Source: Ignavibacteriales bacterium (GTDB lineage Bacteria; Bacteroidota; Ignavibacteria; Ignavibacteriales; SURF-24). Taken from it: a stretch of DNA of 64,000 nt. How positions within the stretch are numbered: position 1 is the stretch's first letter; every line of letters begins with the position of its first letter. The position numbers and the translations under genes are program-made. Location of the stretch: assembly GCA_026390815.1 (NCBI GenBank), contig JAPLFH010000041.1, forward strand, positions 62,001-126,000, given 5' to 3'. Positions 1 to 9,065 of this stretch are shown here, piece after piece. The notes beneath the pieces were generated by a model. That model was not told the origin of the DNA and ran no database searches. It was given only the letters and a program-made list of their open reading frames with translations.

Positions 1-2338
1 CAGCTTTTTCTAATGACAAATCCTTTGGTTGAGTAAAGTATAATAAATTCTCAGCAAGAATTTTAATATCAGATTTGACTGACGTGAAAACTATTGTTCT
101 TGATTCATCATTCTTTCCCAACAATTCTTTCTTGTTAATTTTAAGATAGGATTTACTGTTATTTGCTTCTAAAGTCAAAGGAAAAGTTTTATTGAAAATT
201 TCTATTCCGGAAAAATCCAAAACTTTCACTTGCAGTTCCGCTTGAACTGGTTCAAGTTTATCTGAAACAATATAAAAATCAACCACATCATCCTTAAGGA
301 CAGGAGCCACAATAATTTGTTCATAAGCTTTCTTAGAAATATAATGCATTGCCTTCCAGCGTTTGTAATAATCCATACTGCTCCAGGATGCAACAGGCCA
401 ACAGTCATCAATCTGCCAGAATAGCGTTCCCATACAATAAGGTCGGCTTCTGCGGTGTGCTTCAATAGCTTGCTTTGTTCCATATGCCTGGAGAACTTGT
501 CCAACATATAAGAATGATTGAAAATCTTTCGGCGTTTTGTAATACATATTCAGGTAATCACGAATTCTCAAATTGCCAATCCCGCTCCGTTGATGCGACG
601 TCATTACGTCTGATTCGATATCCCAGTCTTCCGGTAACGTGTAAGCTTTAATAGTATTAAATTCCGGGAATGACTGGAATCCATATTCACTTACAAACCT
701 TCCAATCTTAAATTGGAAATTCTCAAAGGGTTCTTTTCCATGCCATACACCCCAGTAATGCAAGTCGCCGGATTCCTGTTTGGATGCTCTGCCATAATCA
801 GAGCTTGGTGAAGAAGGCCAGTAGAATCTTGTTCCGTCATATTCTTTTGTAACAGATGGAATGATGTTGAAGAAAAGTTCTTTATAGGTGTCATAGATTT
901 CCTTCTGCTGTTTTTCTGTAAACAGAGGTCTCCATCCCCAATTTGCCCAGGCATCTTCTATTTCATTATTACCAACCCAAAGAGCAATCGATGGATGGTT
1001 TCTCAACCTCTTCACATTGTCAATTGCTTCCTGTTTTACATTTTCCAAAAACATTTCATCGCCTGGATACATACTGCACGCAAACATAAAATCCTGCCAG
1101 AGTAGAATTCCATATTTGTCGCAAAGATCGTAAAAGATATCATTTTCATAAATGCCGCCTCCCCAAACACGAAGCATATTCATGTTTGCATCAACGGCTG
1201 ACTTTATAATCTTTTCATATTCAACAGGTGTTACTCGGTTTAGAAAAATATCACTTGGAATGTAATTGGCTCCTTTCATAAAAATTGGGATACCGTTTAC
1301 CTTAAAGTAGAAACTTCTGCCAATTGAATCCTGATCCTGAACAACTTGAATAGTTCTCAATCCAAATTTTGTATTCATCTCATCAATTGGTTTATCATTT
1401 TTTGATAATGAAGTATTGAATTCATAAATGTAGTGTTCGCCCAAACCATTCGGCCACCAGAATTTTGGATTTTCAATTTCGAAGGAAGCAGAAATTTTGT
1501 TAATTCCTTTTTTCAGAATTATTGATTTATGAACAAGTTCATTATTATTATTCAAAATTTTTAAGTCAAAGTAATCATCAACATCAGAATTGATTTCCAG
1601 GTACGCTGTTAAAGCAGCAACATCTTTAGTTAAACTTTTTTGAACTAACTGAATATCTTTTAAAGAAGCTGAACTCCAAGCCTTTAAAAAGATTGAGCGC
1701 CAGATTCCTGATGTAACAAATCTTGGTCCCCAGTCCCAGCCATAATGATACGGCGCCTTGCGAGCGAAAACACTTATTCGCTTACTTCCTAATCCTCCAA
1801 TTTCACTCTGATCATTAGCCGCAGGTAAATCATAGCCTAATTTTTCAAGCTTAGGCAAATCTCTTTTAATAGGTGAATGAAAATAAATCCTCAACTTATT
1901 TTCACCTTCTTTAAGATTTCTTTTACAATCAACTTTCCATTCGCGAAACATATTGTCGGCAATCAGAATTCTTTCTCCATTTAGGAAAACATCGGCATAA
2001 GTATCAAGTCCATAAAATTCCAGTACCACATTTTCCTGCTGAATAATATTTTTCCCAAGTTTAAATGTAGACTCATATTCCCAATCGGTTTTATCAATCC
2101 ATTGCAAATCTTTTTCATTAGTACGGTAGAAAGGATCTTTAATTAAAGAATTGTCGAGCAGATCGGTATGAACACATCCAGGTACCTTTGCGGGATACCA
2201 TTCATCTTTTCCAACCTGGTGAAATTTCCAATTTTGATTAAGTTCGCGTGTGATTGGTTGAGGTAATAAATTTGTAAAACTGATTACCAACAAAATAAAT
2301 GCTGAAATAAAAATTTGTTTTATCTTTAAACAGTTCAT
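1..2338 (-). CDS. GH2 beta-mannosidase, exported, 3' end beyond the window
   Basis: The minus-strand frame from ATG 2338 stays open to base 1 with no stop, so about 779 residues are visible and the C-terminus lies outside the window. The start has a hydrophobic signal peptide (about residues 1-27). The GH2 sugar-binding domain follows (WKFHQVG, VPGCVHTDLL, WEYESTF), then a HYGWDWGPRFV block typical of beta-mannosidases. The catalytic acid/base Glu is in WVGNNEIED (E459), and a good candidate nucleophile is the Glu in VSEYGFQSFP (E551). FWQIDDCWPVASW near residue 610 also fits the family. It should remove terminal beta-mannose in the periplasm or outside the cell; the substrate source is unknown. 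The family is usually about 830-870 residues, so only a short tail is missing. The downstream partner is not visible. Confidence 0.9.
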   Translation of the reverse strand, partial: MNCLKIKQIFISAFILLVISFTNLLPQPITRELNQNWKFHQVGKDEWYPAKVPGCVHTDLLDNSLIKDPFYRTNEKDLQWIDKTDWEYESTFKLGKNIIQQENVVLEFYGLDTYADVFLNGERILIADNMFREWKVDCKRNLKEGENKLRIYFHSPIKRDLPKLEKLGYDLPAANDQSEIGGLGSKRISVFARKAPYHYGWDWGPRFVTSGIWRSIFLKAWSSASLKDIQLVQKSLTKDVAALTAYLEINSDVDDYFDLKILNNNNELVHKSIILKKGINKISASFEIENPKFWWPNGLGEHYIYEFNTSLSKNDKPIDEMNTKFGLRTIQVVQDQDSIGRSFYFKVNGIPIFMKGANYIPSDIFLNRVTPVEYEKIIKSAVDANMNMLRVWGGGIYENDIFYDLCDKYGILLWQDFMFACSMYPGDEMFLENVKQEAIDNVKRLRNHPSIALWVGNNEIEDAWANWGWRPLFTEKQQKEIYDTYKELFFNIIPSVTKEYDGTRFYWPSSPSSDYGRASKQESGDLHYWGVWHGKEPFENFQFKIGRFVSEYGFQSFPEFNTIKAYTLPEDWDIESDVMTSHQRSGIGNLRIRDYLNMYYKTPKDFQSFLYVGQVLQAYGTKQAIEAHRRSRPYCMGTLFWQIDDCWPVASWSSMDYYKRWKAMHYISKKAYEQIIVAPVLKDDVVDFYIVSDKLEPVQAELQVKVLDFSGIEIFNKTFPLTLEANNSKSYLKINKKELLGKNDESRTIVFTSVKSDIKILAENLLYFTQPKDLSLEKA

Positions 2339-2375
2339 CTACCCACCGTTAATTTTTCTAAAGAAACATAGCAAA

Positions 2376-2870
2376 CTATTTTTCCAAAATCATTTTTTTT
2401 GTTTGAAAAAAATCGCCATATCTTAACTGATAAAAATAGATTCCACTTTATAATTGATAATTGAAAATGAAAAATTATAAAAACCCGGGGCTTTTTCCTC
2501 CTTCACTAAAGTAGCTGCTTTACAACCAAGTACATTATAAATTCTTGGGAAACATGGCTGGCATTAGAAAGCTGATAATTGATCATTGTATTTGGATTAT
2601 CTGATACTGATTTTTTCGACAGCTAATCCTTTACGATAATTTTTTGTAAATGGACCATCCCAGAAAAGAACTGTTTTATTAATTCACTTATGGACTATAC
2701 GGATGAGGAATTGGTTGTGTGTTATTTCGCGGTTTTCAATTACTTTTAAAGAGAAGTAATGCCTGTCCTCTGTACTCAAATACCAAATACACAAAATATC
2801 TTGCTGATTCCATATTTCTATATTATTTCTTTGTTTACATTATACTATGGCACAATGCGATGTAATAATA
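2376..2870 (-). pseudogene. decayed 3' end of a T9SS-secreted protein
   Basis: Reading the minus strand, three frames in turn give pieces of one type A T9SS sorting domain. These are NPNTMINYQLSNASHVS (about 2560-2610), RIYNVLGCKAATLVKEE (about 2495-2550) and SGIYFYQLRYGDFF...KKMILEK followed by a TAG stop at 2376. Two apparent single-base deletions (near 2555 and 2450) separate the pieces. Upstream to about 2870 a further stretch is protein-like with one internal stop (STEDRHYFSLKVIENRE ... KTVLFWDGPFTKNYRKG) and probably belongs to the same gene. This is a remnant rather than a working gene. The parent domain is not identifiable by eye. The remaining spacer 2871-3088 holds nothing I recognise. 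Confidence 0.7.
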
Positions 2871-3088
2871 CTTGTGCTTAGAATTCTTAGCGATTTGGGT
2901 CTTAATCATACTAATGTAAAATTGGGAACCTGTTACAGGATAATAAAAACCACCAACGCAATCACGTTTTAATCGTATTCTTTATTCGGGAAAATTGTAA
3001 TATTTTTTCTACTTCAGTTTCTACTTCAGTCAATTTTCTTTAAAATATTAAAGCCTTGTAAATTTTTAAATTACAAGGCTTTAAGAAG

Positions 3089-3162
3089 CGGGGTCGACGA
3101 GACTCGAACTCGCGACCTCCTGCGTGACAGGCAGGCGTTCTAACCAACTGAACTACGACCCC
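3089..3162 (-). tRNA. tRNA-Asp (anticodon GTC)
   Basis: On the minus strand the sequence folds as a full cloverleaf: acceptor GGGGTCG/CGACCCC, D-arm GTTC...GAAC, anticodon arm CCTGC-CTGTCAC-GCAGG with anticodon GTC, and T-arm GCGAG-TTCGAGT-CTCGT. The discriminator base is G, as expected for tRNA-Asp. CCA is not encoded. Truncated copies of its 5' half lie immediately beside it at 3163-3330. Confidence 0.97.
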
Positions 3163-3350
3163 AATTTTTTTATGAACAATTTCTTTCTTCCGAACTCGCG
3201 ATCTTCCCGTCAAAACGGGACGTTCTAACCAACTGAACTACGACCCCAATTTTTATGAACAATTTCTTTCTTCAGAACTCACGATCTTCCCGCCAATACG
3301 GGACGTTCTAACCAACTGAACTACGACCCCAATTTTTATGAACAATTTCT
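3163..3350 (-). repeat. tandem truncated tRNA-Asp-derived repeats
   Basis: Two direct repeats (3163-3247 and 3248-3330), plus a 20-base start of a third (3331-3350), follow the tRNA-Asp gene. In minus-strand sense each begins with the exact 5' part of tRNA-Asp (acceptor strand, D-arm). It then has an altered hairpin TCCCG-TTTTGA-CGGGA or TCCCG-TATTGG-CGGGA in place of the anticodon arm, part of the T-arm (GAGTTC), and a shared AT-rich linker reading ATTGTTCATAAAAATT. The 3' acceptor strand is missing, so neither can be a normal tRNA. The two copies differ at a few positions but keep the hairpin. Confidence 0.85.
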
Positions 3351-3409
3351 AAAATTCATACGTAAATAACGGAAATATTTTCCTATTTAGCAAGACTCCT
3401 TTTGATCTT

Positions 3410-4516
3410 TCAAAATCCTTCTGTACCAAAACTAACTCCGACTGCTTTAGCTGATAGCAGTGCCTGTGTAGTTGTAGTAACTAATTTCTGTTTTGAAATT
3501 GCATCTTCTATTTTCACGCTGGTAACTTCATTTCCCTTCAAAGCAACCATCCTGCCAAATTTTCCTTTGGCTACTAATTCTATTGCGTATGTTCCGAATT
3601 TAGTGGAAAGAATTCTATCAAATGGAGTAGGACTTCCGCCTCTTTGAAGATGACCAAGAACCGTTACCCTGGATTCAAGATTTGTATTTTCAGAAATCAT
3701 CTTTGTAACCAACTCGCCAATGCCACCAAGTTGAATTGGATCAGTTCTTTTAACATCCGTGGCTTTAACAACCATCTGTCCATTTTTTGGTTTTGCTCCT
3801 TCAGCAACACAAATAATACTGAATCTTTTCCCCATCATATTTCTTTGAATAACTTTTTGATATACAATATTCCAGGAGAAAGGGAATTCCGGAAGAAGTA
3901 TTATATCAGCACCACCGGCTAAACCTCCGTTCAATGCAATCCACCCGGCATATCTACCCATTACTTCAACAACAATAACTCTGTGGTGTGAAGAAGCTGT
4001 TGTATGTAATCTATCCAACGCTTCAGAAACAACAAATATTGCTGAATCGTGTCCGAAAGTTTGATCGGTAGCTTCAAGATCATTATCAATTGTTTTGGGA
4101 ACGCCAACTATATTCATTCCCATTGCACTCATTTTATTACAAATGTGCATGGTACCATCACCACCAATAGCCACAAGTGCATCCAAATTCCATCCATGAT
4201 AAAACTTCAATGCATAATTTGATCGATCAACTATTTTTATTTTTCCATCAACTTCCTCTGGCCAATGAAACGGATCACCTTTATTGGATGAACCTAATAT
4301 TGTTCCGCCTAAAGATAATATTCCGGAAACATCTTTATTATAAAGTAATCTGGCTCTCCCTTGTACCAATCCTTCAAAACCGTCTTCAATTCCCATAACC
4401 TCCATTCCATAATCGTGGGCCGGTTTAGACACACCTCTAATAACAGCATTTAAACCTGGGCAATCTCCACCACCAGTTAAAATTCCAATTCTTTTAATTT
4501 TTGTCTTTGTATGCAT
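3410..4516 (-). CDS. pfkA: 6-phosphofructokinase
   Basis: 368 residues from ATG 4516 (a GTG lies one codon upstream; GAGGA sits just before). It phosphorylates fructose 6-phosphate in glycolysis, in the cytosol. The N-terminus RIGILTGGGDCPGLNAVIRG is the nucleotide-binding start of the PfkA fold. GGDGTM carries Gly at the position that in the family usually separates ATP (Gly) from pyrophosphate (Asp) users. PKTIDND has Lys where classical bacterial ATP enzymes have Gly. GHLQRGG is the sugar-phosphate region. The combination resembles the group III/mixed-substrate PFKs with an inserted segment around FHWPEEVDGKIKIVD. I infer ATP as donor, with moderate certainty. The gene stands alone; secD is divergent upstream. 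Confidence 0.95.
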   Translation of the reverse strand: MHTKTKIKRIGILTGGGDCPGLNAVIRGVSKPAHDYGMEVMGIEDGFEGLVQGRARLLYNKDVSGILSLGGTILGSSNKGDPFHWPEEVDGKIKIVDRSNYALKFYHGWNLDALVAIGGDGTMHICNKMSAMGMNIVGVPKTIDNDLEATDQTFGHDSAIFVVSEALDRLHTTASSHHRVIVVEVMGRYAGWIALNGGLAGGADIILLPEFPFSWNIVYQKVIQRNMMGKRFSIICVAEGAKPKNGQMVVKATDVKRTDPIQLGGIGELVTKMISENTNLESRVTVLGHLQRGGSPTPFDRILSTKFGTYAIELVAKGKFGRMVALKGNEVTSVKIEDAISKQKLVTTTTQALLSAKAVGVSFGTEGF

Positions 4517-4710
4517 CACTTCCTCGTAAAAAAAATTTGTTTAAATATAGATTTTTTTGTTATTAAAGTGAACATGTTTATATAAATATGCACGGCATTA
4601 TTTTAGTCTAAGTATATGGCAGTCATTTTAATTGATTTTCTATACTTAACCGCCTATATTTAGTGACTTAAAAATTGAAAATAACTCATTTATTAACATT
4701 TAGAAGTGAT

Positions 4711-6651
4711 ATGAAAAAATTCAGATTCAGAATAATAATAATTCTTGGTGCAATTGCGCTAAGTGTTTACCTTCTGCATTACACATATGCAGATTATAGA
4801 AACTCCAAATACCTTGAAGAAATAAGACAAAAAACTAAAAAAGAAGTTCTGCAAAAAGATCCGTCAATTGAAAGAAAAAAACTTGATAAACTTGTTGAAG
4901 GAAAAATTGACAGCATCCGGATGAGCGATAAATCCTATATTAAGGATAGAGAAAAAAGAATAAAACTTGGGCTCGATTTGCAGGGTGGAATGTACATGGT
5001 TATGGAAGTGAACACAGTAAAACTACTGGAAAAATTAGCCCGTGATCCTGATGAAGTTTTTAAACAAGTATTGAAACAAGCGGAGAATGAATCAAAATTA
5101 ACTGATGCGGATGTTGTATCTCTGTTCACTCAAAAATTAAAGCAAAAAGGAATTCGTCTTAGCCGTTACTTTGGAACTATTAGAGATGATGACGATAAAA
5201 TTGTTTCTAAGTTGAAAGAACAATCTGAAGACGCTGTAAAACGTGCTCAGGAAATTATTAGAAACAGAGTTGACCAGTATGGTGTTTCCGAGCCGGGCAT
5301 TACAAGACAAGGATCAAGAAGAATAATTATTGAATTACCGGGTATTGCAAAGGAAGAGGAAGCCAGGCAGTTATTGCAGGGCAGTGCGCTTCTTGAATTC
5401 AAACTTGTTAAAGAACCAGAATTCGCAATTTCTATAATGCAAAAAGTTGATGAAGTGCTTGCTGGTAATGTAACTTCTGATTCACTCGCAGCTGATTCGA
5501 GCAAATTGGCGAAGGACAAAAAAAATCTTGCTGCAGAAAACTCTAAAGCTAAAACAGATACTTCAAAAAAAGAGTTGTCAAAAGAAGAATTTGCAAAGAA
5601 GCATCCTTTCTTTGCAATTGCAATGATAAATCCGCAGGCAAGAACTGCCGAAGCTTATGTAAAAGATGAAGAGCGAGTAAAGCTTGATATGATGTTGAAC
5701 CGTCCTGAAGTGCTAAAGGTAATGCCGAATAACGTTGAGTTCTTGTATTCTGCAAAACCAATACTCGCTCAAGATGGCTCAAAAATGTATACACTTTTTA
5801 TGGTAAACAAAACTCCTGAATTAACTGGTGGAGTAATTACAGACGCTCAGGCAAATATCGACCCCCAAACTTCATCACCGATTGTAACGATGCAAATGAA
5901 TTCTGAAGGTGCAAGAGACTGGGCAAGAATAACCGGTTCAAATATTGGAAAACGAATTGCCATAGTTCTTGATAACGGAGTTTATTCCGCTCCAACAGTT
6001 CAGGGTAAAATCCCAAGTGGAAATTCTCAAATTAGCGGTATGCCAAATCTGGAAGAAGCTAAATTAATTGAAATCGTACTTAAAGCAGGCGCTCTTCCCG
6101 CACCTGTAAATATTATTGAAGAGCGTACAGTTGGACCATCCTTAGGTGAAGATTCCATTTCTCAGGGATTTAATTCTGCTGTTATTGGTTTCTTAATGGT
6201 TGCTTTATTTATGTTTATAATTTACACGAGGGTTGGAATAATAGCTGACATTGCACTTTTCTTTGCAATACTTTTCATCTTCGGATTCCTTGCAGGGTTT
6301 AATGCAACTTTAACTTTGCCTGGTATTGCTGGTATTGTATTAACTATGGGTATGGCAGTAGATGCAAACGTATTGATTTATGAAAGAATAAGAGAAGAGC
6401 TGGCAGTAGGTAAAACTATGAAAGCCGCCATCGATAGCGGATTTAAGTTTTCATTTGCTACAGTAATCGATTCGCACGTTACAACATTGATTACGGGTAT
6501 TATCCTTTATCAATTTGGAACCGGACCTGTTCAAGGATTTGCACTCACTCTTATCATTGGAATTTTTACAAGTCTTTTTGGCGCTCTGGTAATTTCCAGA
6601 GTTATATTAGATTTTATGGTTGAAAAAGGTTATAAAATAAGTTTAGGATAA
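4711..6651 (+). CDS. secD: protein translocase subunit SecD
   Basis: 646 residues from ATG 4711; a TTG-started 12-residue extension (4675) is less likely because the hydrophobic first helix begins right after MKKFRFR. SecD and SecF form the proton-driven RND-type accessory of the Sec translocon in the inner membrane. One N-terminal helix is followed by LGLDLQGGM (the SecD signature), a large periplasmic P1 domain with RVDQYGVSEPGI and ELPGI, and a C-terminal block of five helices containing GMAVDANVLIYERIREE. The periplasmic domain has a charged, low-complexity insert (about residues 262-295) that is probably a flexible linker. secF follows 32 bases downstream in the same orientation, so the two are very likely one operon. 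Confidence 0.97.
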   Translation: MKKFRFRIIIILGAIALSVYLLHYTYADYRNSKYLEEIRQKTKKEVLQKDPSIERKKLDKLVEGKIDSIRMSDKSYIKDREKRIKLGLDLQGGMYMVMEVNTVKLLEKLARDPDEVFKQVLKQAENESKLTDADVVSLFTQKLKQKGIRLSRYFGTIRDDDDKIVSKLKEQSEDAVKRAQEIIRNRVDQYGVSEPGITRQGSRRIIIELPGIAKEEEARQLLQGSALLEFKLVKEPEFAISIMQKVDEVLAGNVTSDSLAADSSKLAKDKKNLAAENSKAKTDTSKKELSKEEFAKKHPFFAIAMINPQARTAEAYVKDEERVKLDMMLNRPEVLKVMPNNVEFLYSAKPILAQDGSKMYTLFMVNKTPELTGGVITDAQANIDPQTSSPIVTMQMNSEGARDWARITGSNIGKRIAIVLDNGVYSAPTVQGKIPSGNSQISGMPNLEEAKLIEIVLKAGALPAPVNIIEERTVGPSLGEDSISQGFNSAVIGFLMVALFMFIIYTRVGIIADIALFFAILFIFGFLAGFNATLTLPGIAGIVLTMGMAVDANVLIYERIREELAVGKTMKAAIDSGFKFSFATVIDSHVTTLITGIILYQFGTGPVQGFALTLIIGIFTSLFGALVISRVILDFMVEKGYKISLG

Positions 6652-6683
6652 ATAACACTTTCTTTTAAGGAGAAATTACTTAA

Positions 6684-7823
6684 ATGCGAATATTTGAAGA
6701 TTTACATGTTGATTTTTTAGGAAAAAGAAAATTTTTCTATATGCTTTCCGGCGGCTTACTTTTGCTGGGATTAATTAATATTATATTCCGTGGTCTTAGC
6801 TTCGGCATCGATTTTAAGGGCGGAACTGAAATAGCACTACAATTTGAAAAACCGGTAGACATCAGCCAGTTGCGTAATTTAATTGATAAATTGGAATTGG
6901 GTGAGGTTGAAATAAAATCTTTTGGAAGCGATAGAGGAATATTAATTAGAACCGAACTACAGGAAATTCCTAAAAACATATATCCAAAGATTTTAAATAA
7001 TTTGGAAAGAGTTGTTGACCAAAAATATCCTGGTCTGCCAAGAAAAATAGTTGATTCAACTATTAATTCAATTGTGTATCAGTTTCCTGGCAAGGATACT
7101 ACTACTGCAATAATAGATGAATTATTTAAAGCTGGATTTCAAACCGGTAAAGTGTCTGAAGATATTACTGGTACTCATATGATTGTCCGTTTTGGTATTT
7201 CTGATTGGATTAAAGTGAACCTGAAAGAAAAGTTACCTGATAATTCTTTCCAGGTTCTTAAAGAAGACAAAGTGGGACCAAAAGTTGGAAAGGAATTGAA
7301 AACGAATTCTGTAATTGCAGTATTTTTATCTTTACTTGGAATACTTGTTTATCTTGCATTCAGGTTTAAATTCATATTCGCCTTTGGAGCTGTTGTTGCA
7401 CTTTTCCATGACGTTCTTCTAACTTTAGGTTTATATGCAATATTGTATGGTTTAATTCCCGGACTTAACCTTGATATTACCATAACTGTTATTTCTGCTT
7501 TTCTTACTTTGATCGGTTACTCAGTTATGGATACAGTAGTTGTATTTGATAGAGTAAGAGAGTATTTAAAGATCTATAAAACACTTCCTATGGAAGAAGC
7601 AATGAACAGGGCAGTAAATAGAACAATGAGCCGTACAATTTTAACTGGCGGAACAACGTTAGTTTCTTGTATTGTACTTTTAATTTTTGGTGGTGAAGTT
7701 CTTAGAGCTTTCGCCTTCACTCTAACCTTTGGTATTATTACAGGAACTTATTCTTCGGTATTTGTTGCAAGTGCAATAGTATTGGATTACACAAGAAAGA
7801 CTGGAAGAAAAATAGAATTTTAA
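6684..7823 (+). CDS. secF: protein translocase subunit SecF
   Basis: 379 residues from ATG 6684, with AAGGAG about 11 bases upstream. It partners SecD in late-stage protein export. The first helix (FFYMLSGGLLLLGLINIIF) is followed by the SecF signature FGIDFKGGTEI. A periplasmic region follows, then five helices from about residue 210 with SVMDTVVVFDRVREYLK and NRTMSRTILTGGTTL, both conserved in SecF. At 379 residues it is somewhat longer than the E. coli protein because of a larger periplasmic domain (residues about 40-195), as is usual in Bacteroidetes/Chlorobi relatives. A clear intrinsic terminator follows at 7839. Confidence 0.97.
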   Translation: MRIFEDLHVDFLGKRKFFYMLSGGLLLLGLINIIFRGLSFGIDFKGGTEIALQFEKPVDISQLRNLIDKLELGEVEIKSFGSDRGILIRTELQEIPKNIYPKILNNLERVVDQKYPGLPRKIVDSTINSIVYQFPGKDTTTAIIDELFKAGFQTGKVSEDITGTHMIVRFGISDWIKVNLKEKLPDNSFQVLKEDKVGPKVGKELKTNSVIAVFLSLLGILVYLAFRFKFIFAFGAVVALFHDVLLTLGLYAILYGLIPGLNLDITITVISAFLTLIGYSVMDTVVVFDRVREYLKIYKTLPMEEAMNRAVNRTMSRTILTGGTTLVSCIVLLIFGGEVLRAFAFTLTFGIITGTYSSVFVASAIVLDYTRKTGRKIEF

Positions 7824-7838
7824 TCTTAAAGAATTCAA

Positions 7839-7877
7839 TAAAAAAGCCGTGGCATAAAAATGCTCGCGGCTTTTTTT
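7839..7877 (+). terminator. rho-independent terminator of secDF
   Basis: AAAAAGCCG pairs with CGGCTTTTT, with an inner GCAT/ATGC pairing and a run of seven T immediately after. It lies 16 bases past the secF stop. The A-run on the other side could let it serve the convergent TPR gene as well. Confidence 0.9.
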
Positions 7878-7904
7878 ATATGAGGGAGTAAAGTAAATAA
7901 AATA

Positions 7905-9065
7905 TTATTTTGGTTTTGCACCCTTTTCTTTTGCTTTAATAAAATCTATTTGAGATTGGCAAGCTTTTTTGTAGGTAGCATCAGTTAAACCTGCAGTAAA
8001 AAATTCCACAGCTTTCTTGTTATCACCCTTATTAAAATAAATCAAGCCCTTATAATAATTTATTGCTCCATCAGTAATCATTTTTTTATAAACAACAACA
8101 CTGTCTAATGATTTCAACGCATTTTCATATTGTTTCTTTTCAATAAAAGATTTGGCTAATCCCAGATACGCACTTTCTGAACTTCCGTTAGCAATTGATT
8201 TATTAAAGTCTTCAATTGATTTATCATATTTCTTCGCTTTATAATCAGCGTTTCCAACCACAATATAAGTTCTTCCAATACCTTCTTTAGCGGCAGCTTT
8301 TAAATTTTCATTTTTAGAAACTTCAATTACTTTTTCATAACTTTTAACTGCATTATCATAAGCACCTTTTTTAGTTTGAAGACCAGCAAGAGCAATGTAA
8401 GCAAGGTCGAATGAATTATCTGTTTCAGTTGCTTTCTTTAGTACGCTTTCTGCTTCATCTTCTTTATTCATCTTTGATAAAGTTAAACCTTTTTGATAAT
8501 ATGTTCTTGCGTCCTTATCGTTAATTGAAAGAGCCATATTATAATTTTTTATTGCTTCATCAAATTTATTTTCTTTGGATAGTTCGTTTCCTTTATTGAA
8601 AAATTCAATCGCTTTAGTATTCTTAACAAAGGCTATTGATTCCTGTGCCTTTTTTTTCATCTCTGCGTTTTGAGACATCTGTAAAACTTTTTCGTAAGTA
8701 GCAATTGCATCATCATATTCTTTTAATAATAACTGAGAATTTGCAAGTCTATTATAAGCAGCTTCATTTTTGTTTAACATCAGGCTTGCATTAAAAGCGT
8801 CCTTTGCTTCAGCATATTTATTAAGTTTAATCAATGCATCACCTTTTAACATGTAGGTTTTGTAATCTTTAGCAATCTGAAGACTGGAATCAGCATAGGC
8901 AACAACTACTTCATATTTTTGATTTTGCAAATTCTGCACGGCATTATTAAAATATGTGGCAGCCTTAGGATCCATTGTTGGAGTGTTTGAAGTATCTTGC
9001 TGTGCTATTACAGATGTAATCAGAATCAGCAGAAAAATATTGGCTGTTAAAATTAACTTTTTCAT
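7905..9065 (-). CDS. exported TPR-repeat protein
   Basis: 386 residues with a signal peptide (about residues 1-21, ending SVIAQQ). Nearly all of the mature part is tetratricopeptide repeats: repeated units such as KYAEAKDAFNASLMLNKNEAAY, EYDDAIATYEKVLQ, KFDEAIKNYNMALSINDKDA, AYDNAVKSYEKVIEVS and KYDKSIEDFNKSIANG show the A/G/Y/A/P-type spacing of TPR helices, about nine copies. TPR arrays are protein-binding scaffolds; in this lineage periplasmic ones are common, but the partner cannot be told from the sequence. It is convergent with secF and faces a large gap upstream, so it is probably monocistronic. The C-terminus (KAKEKGAKPK) is lysine-rich. Confidence 0.85.
   Translation of the reverse strand: MKKLILTANIFLLILITSVIAQQDTSNTPTMDPKAATYFNNAVQNLQNQKYEVVVAYADSSLQIAKDYKTYMLKGDALIKLNKYAEAKDAFNASLMLNKNEAAYNRLANSQLLLKEYDDAIATYEKVLQMSQNAEMKKKAQESIAFVKNTKAIEFFNKGNELSKENKFDEAIKNYNMALSINDKDARTYYQKGLTLSKMNKEDEAESVLKKATETDNSFDLAYIALAGLQTKKGAYDNAVKSYEKVIEVSKNENLKAAAKEGIGRTYIVVGNADYKAKKYDKSIEDFNKSIANGSSESAYLGLAKSFIEKKQYENALKSLDSVVVYKKMITDGAINYYKGLIYFNKGDNKKAVEFFTAGLTDATYKKACQSQIDFIKAKEKGAKPK

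Noticed and set aside
3089-3350. tRNA-Asp with adjacent partial copies as an attachment site of an integrated element
   Set aside because: The copies hold the tRNA's 5' half rather than a 3'-end att core, and no integrase, phage or plasmid genes lie within the window.
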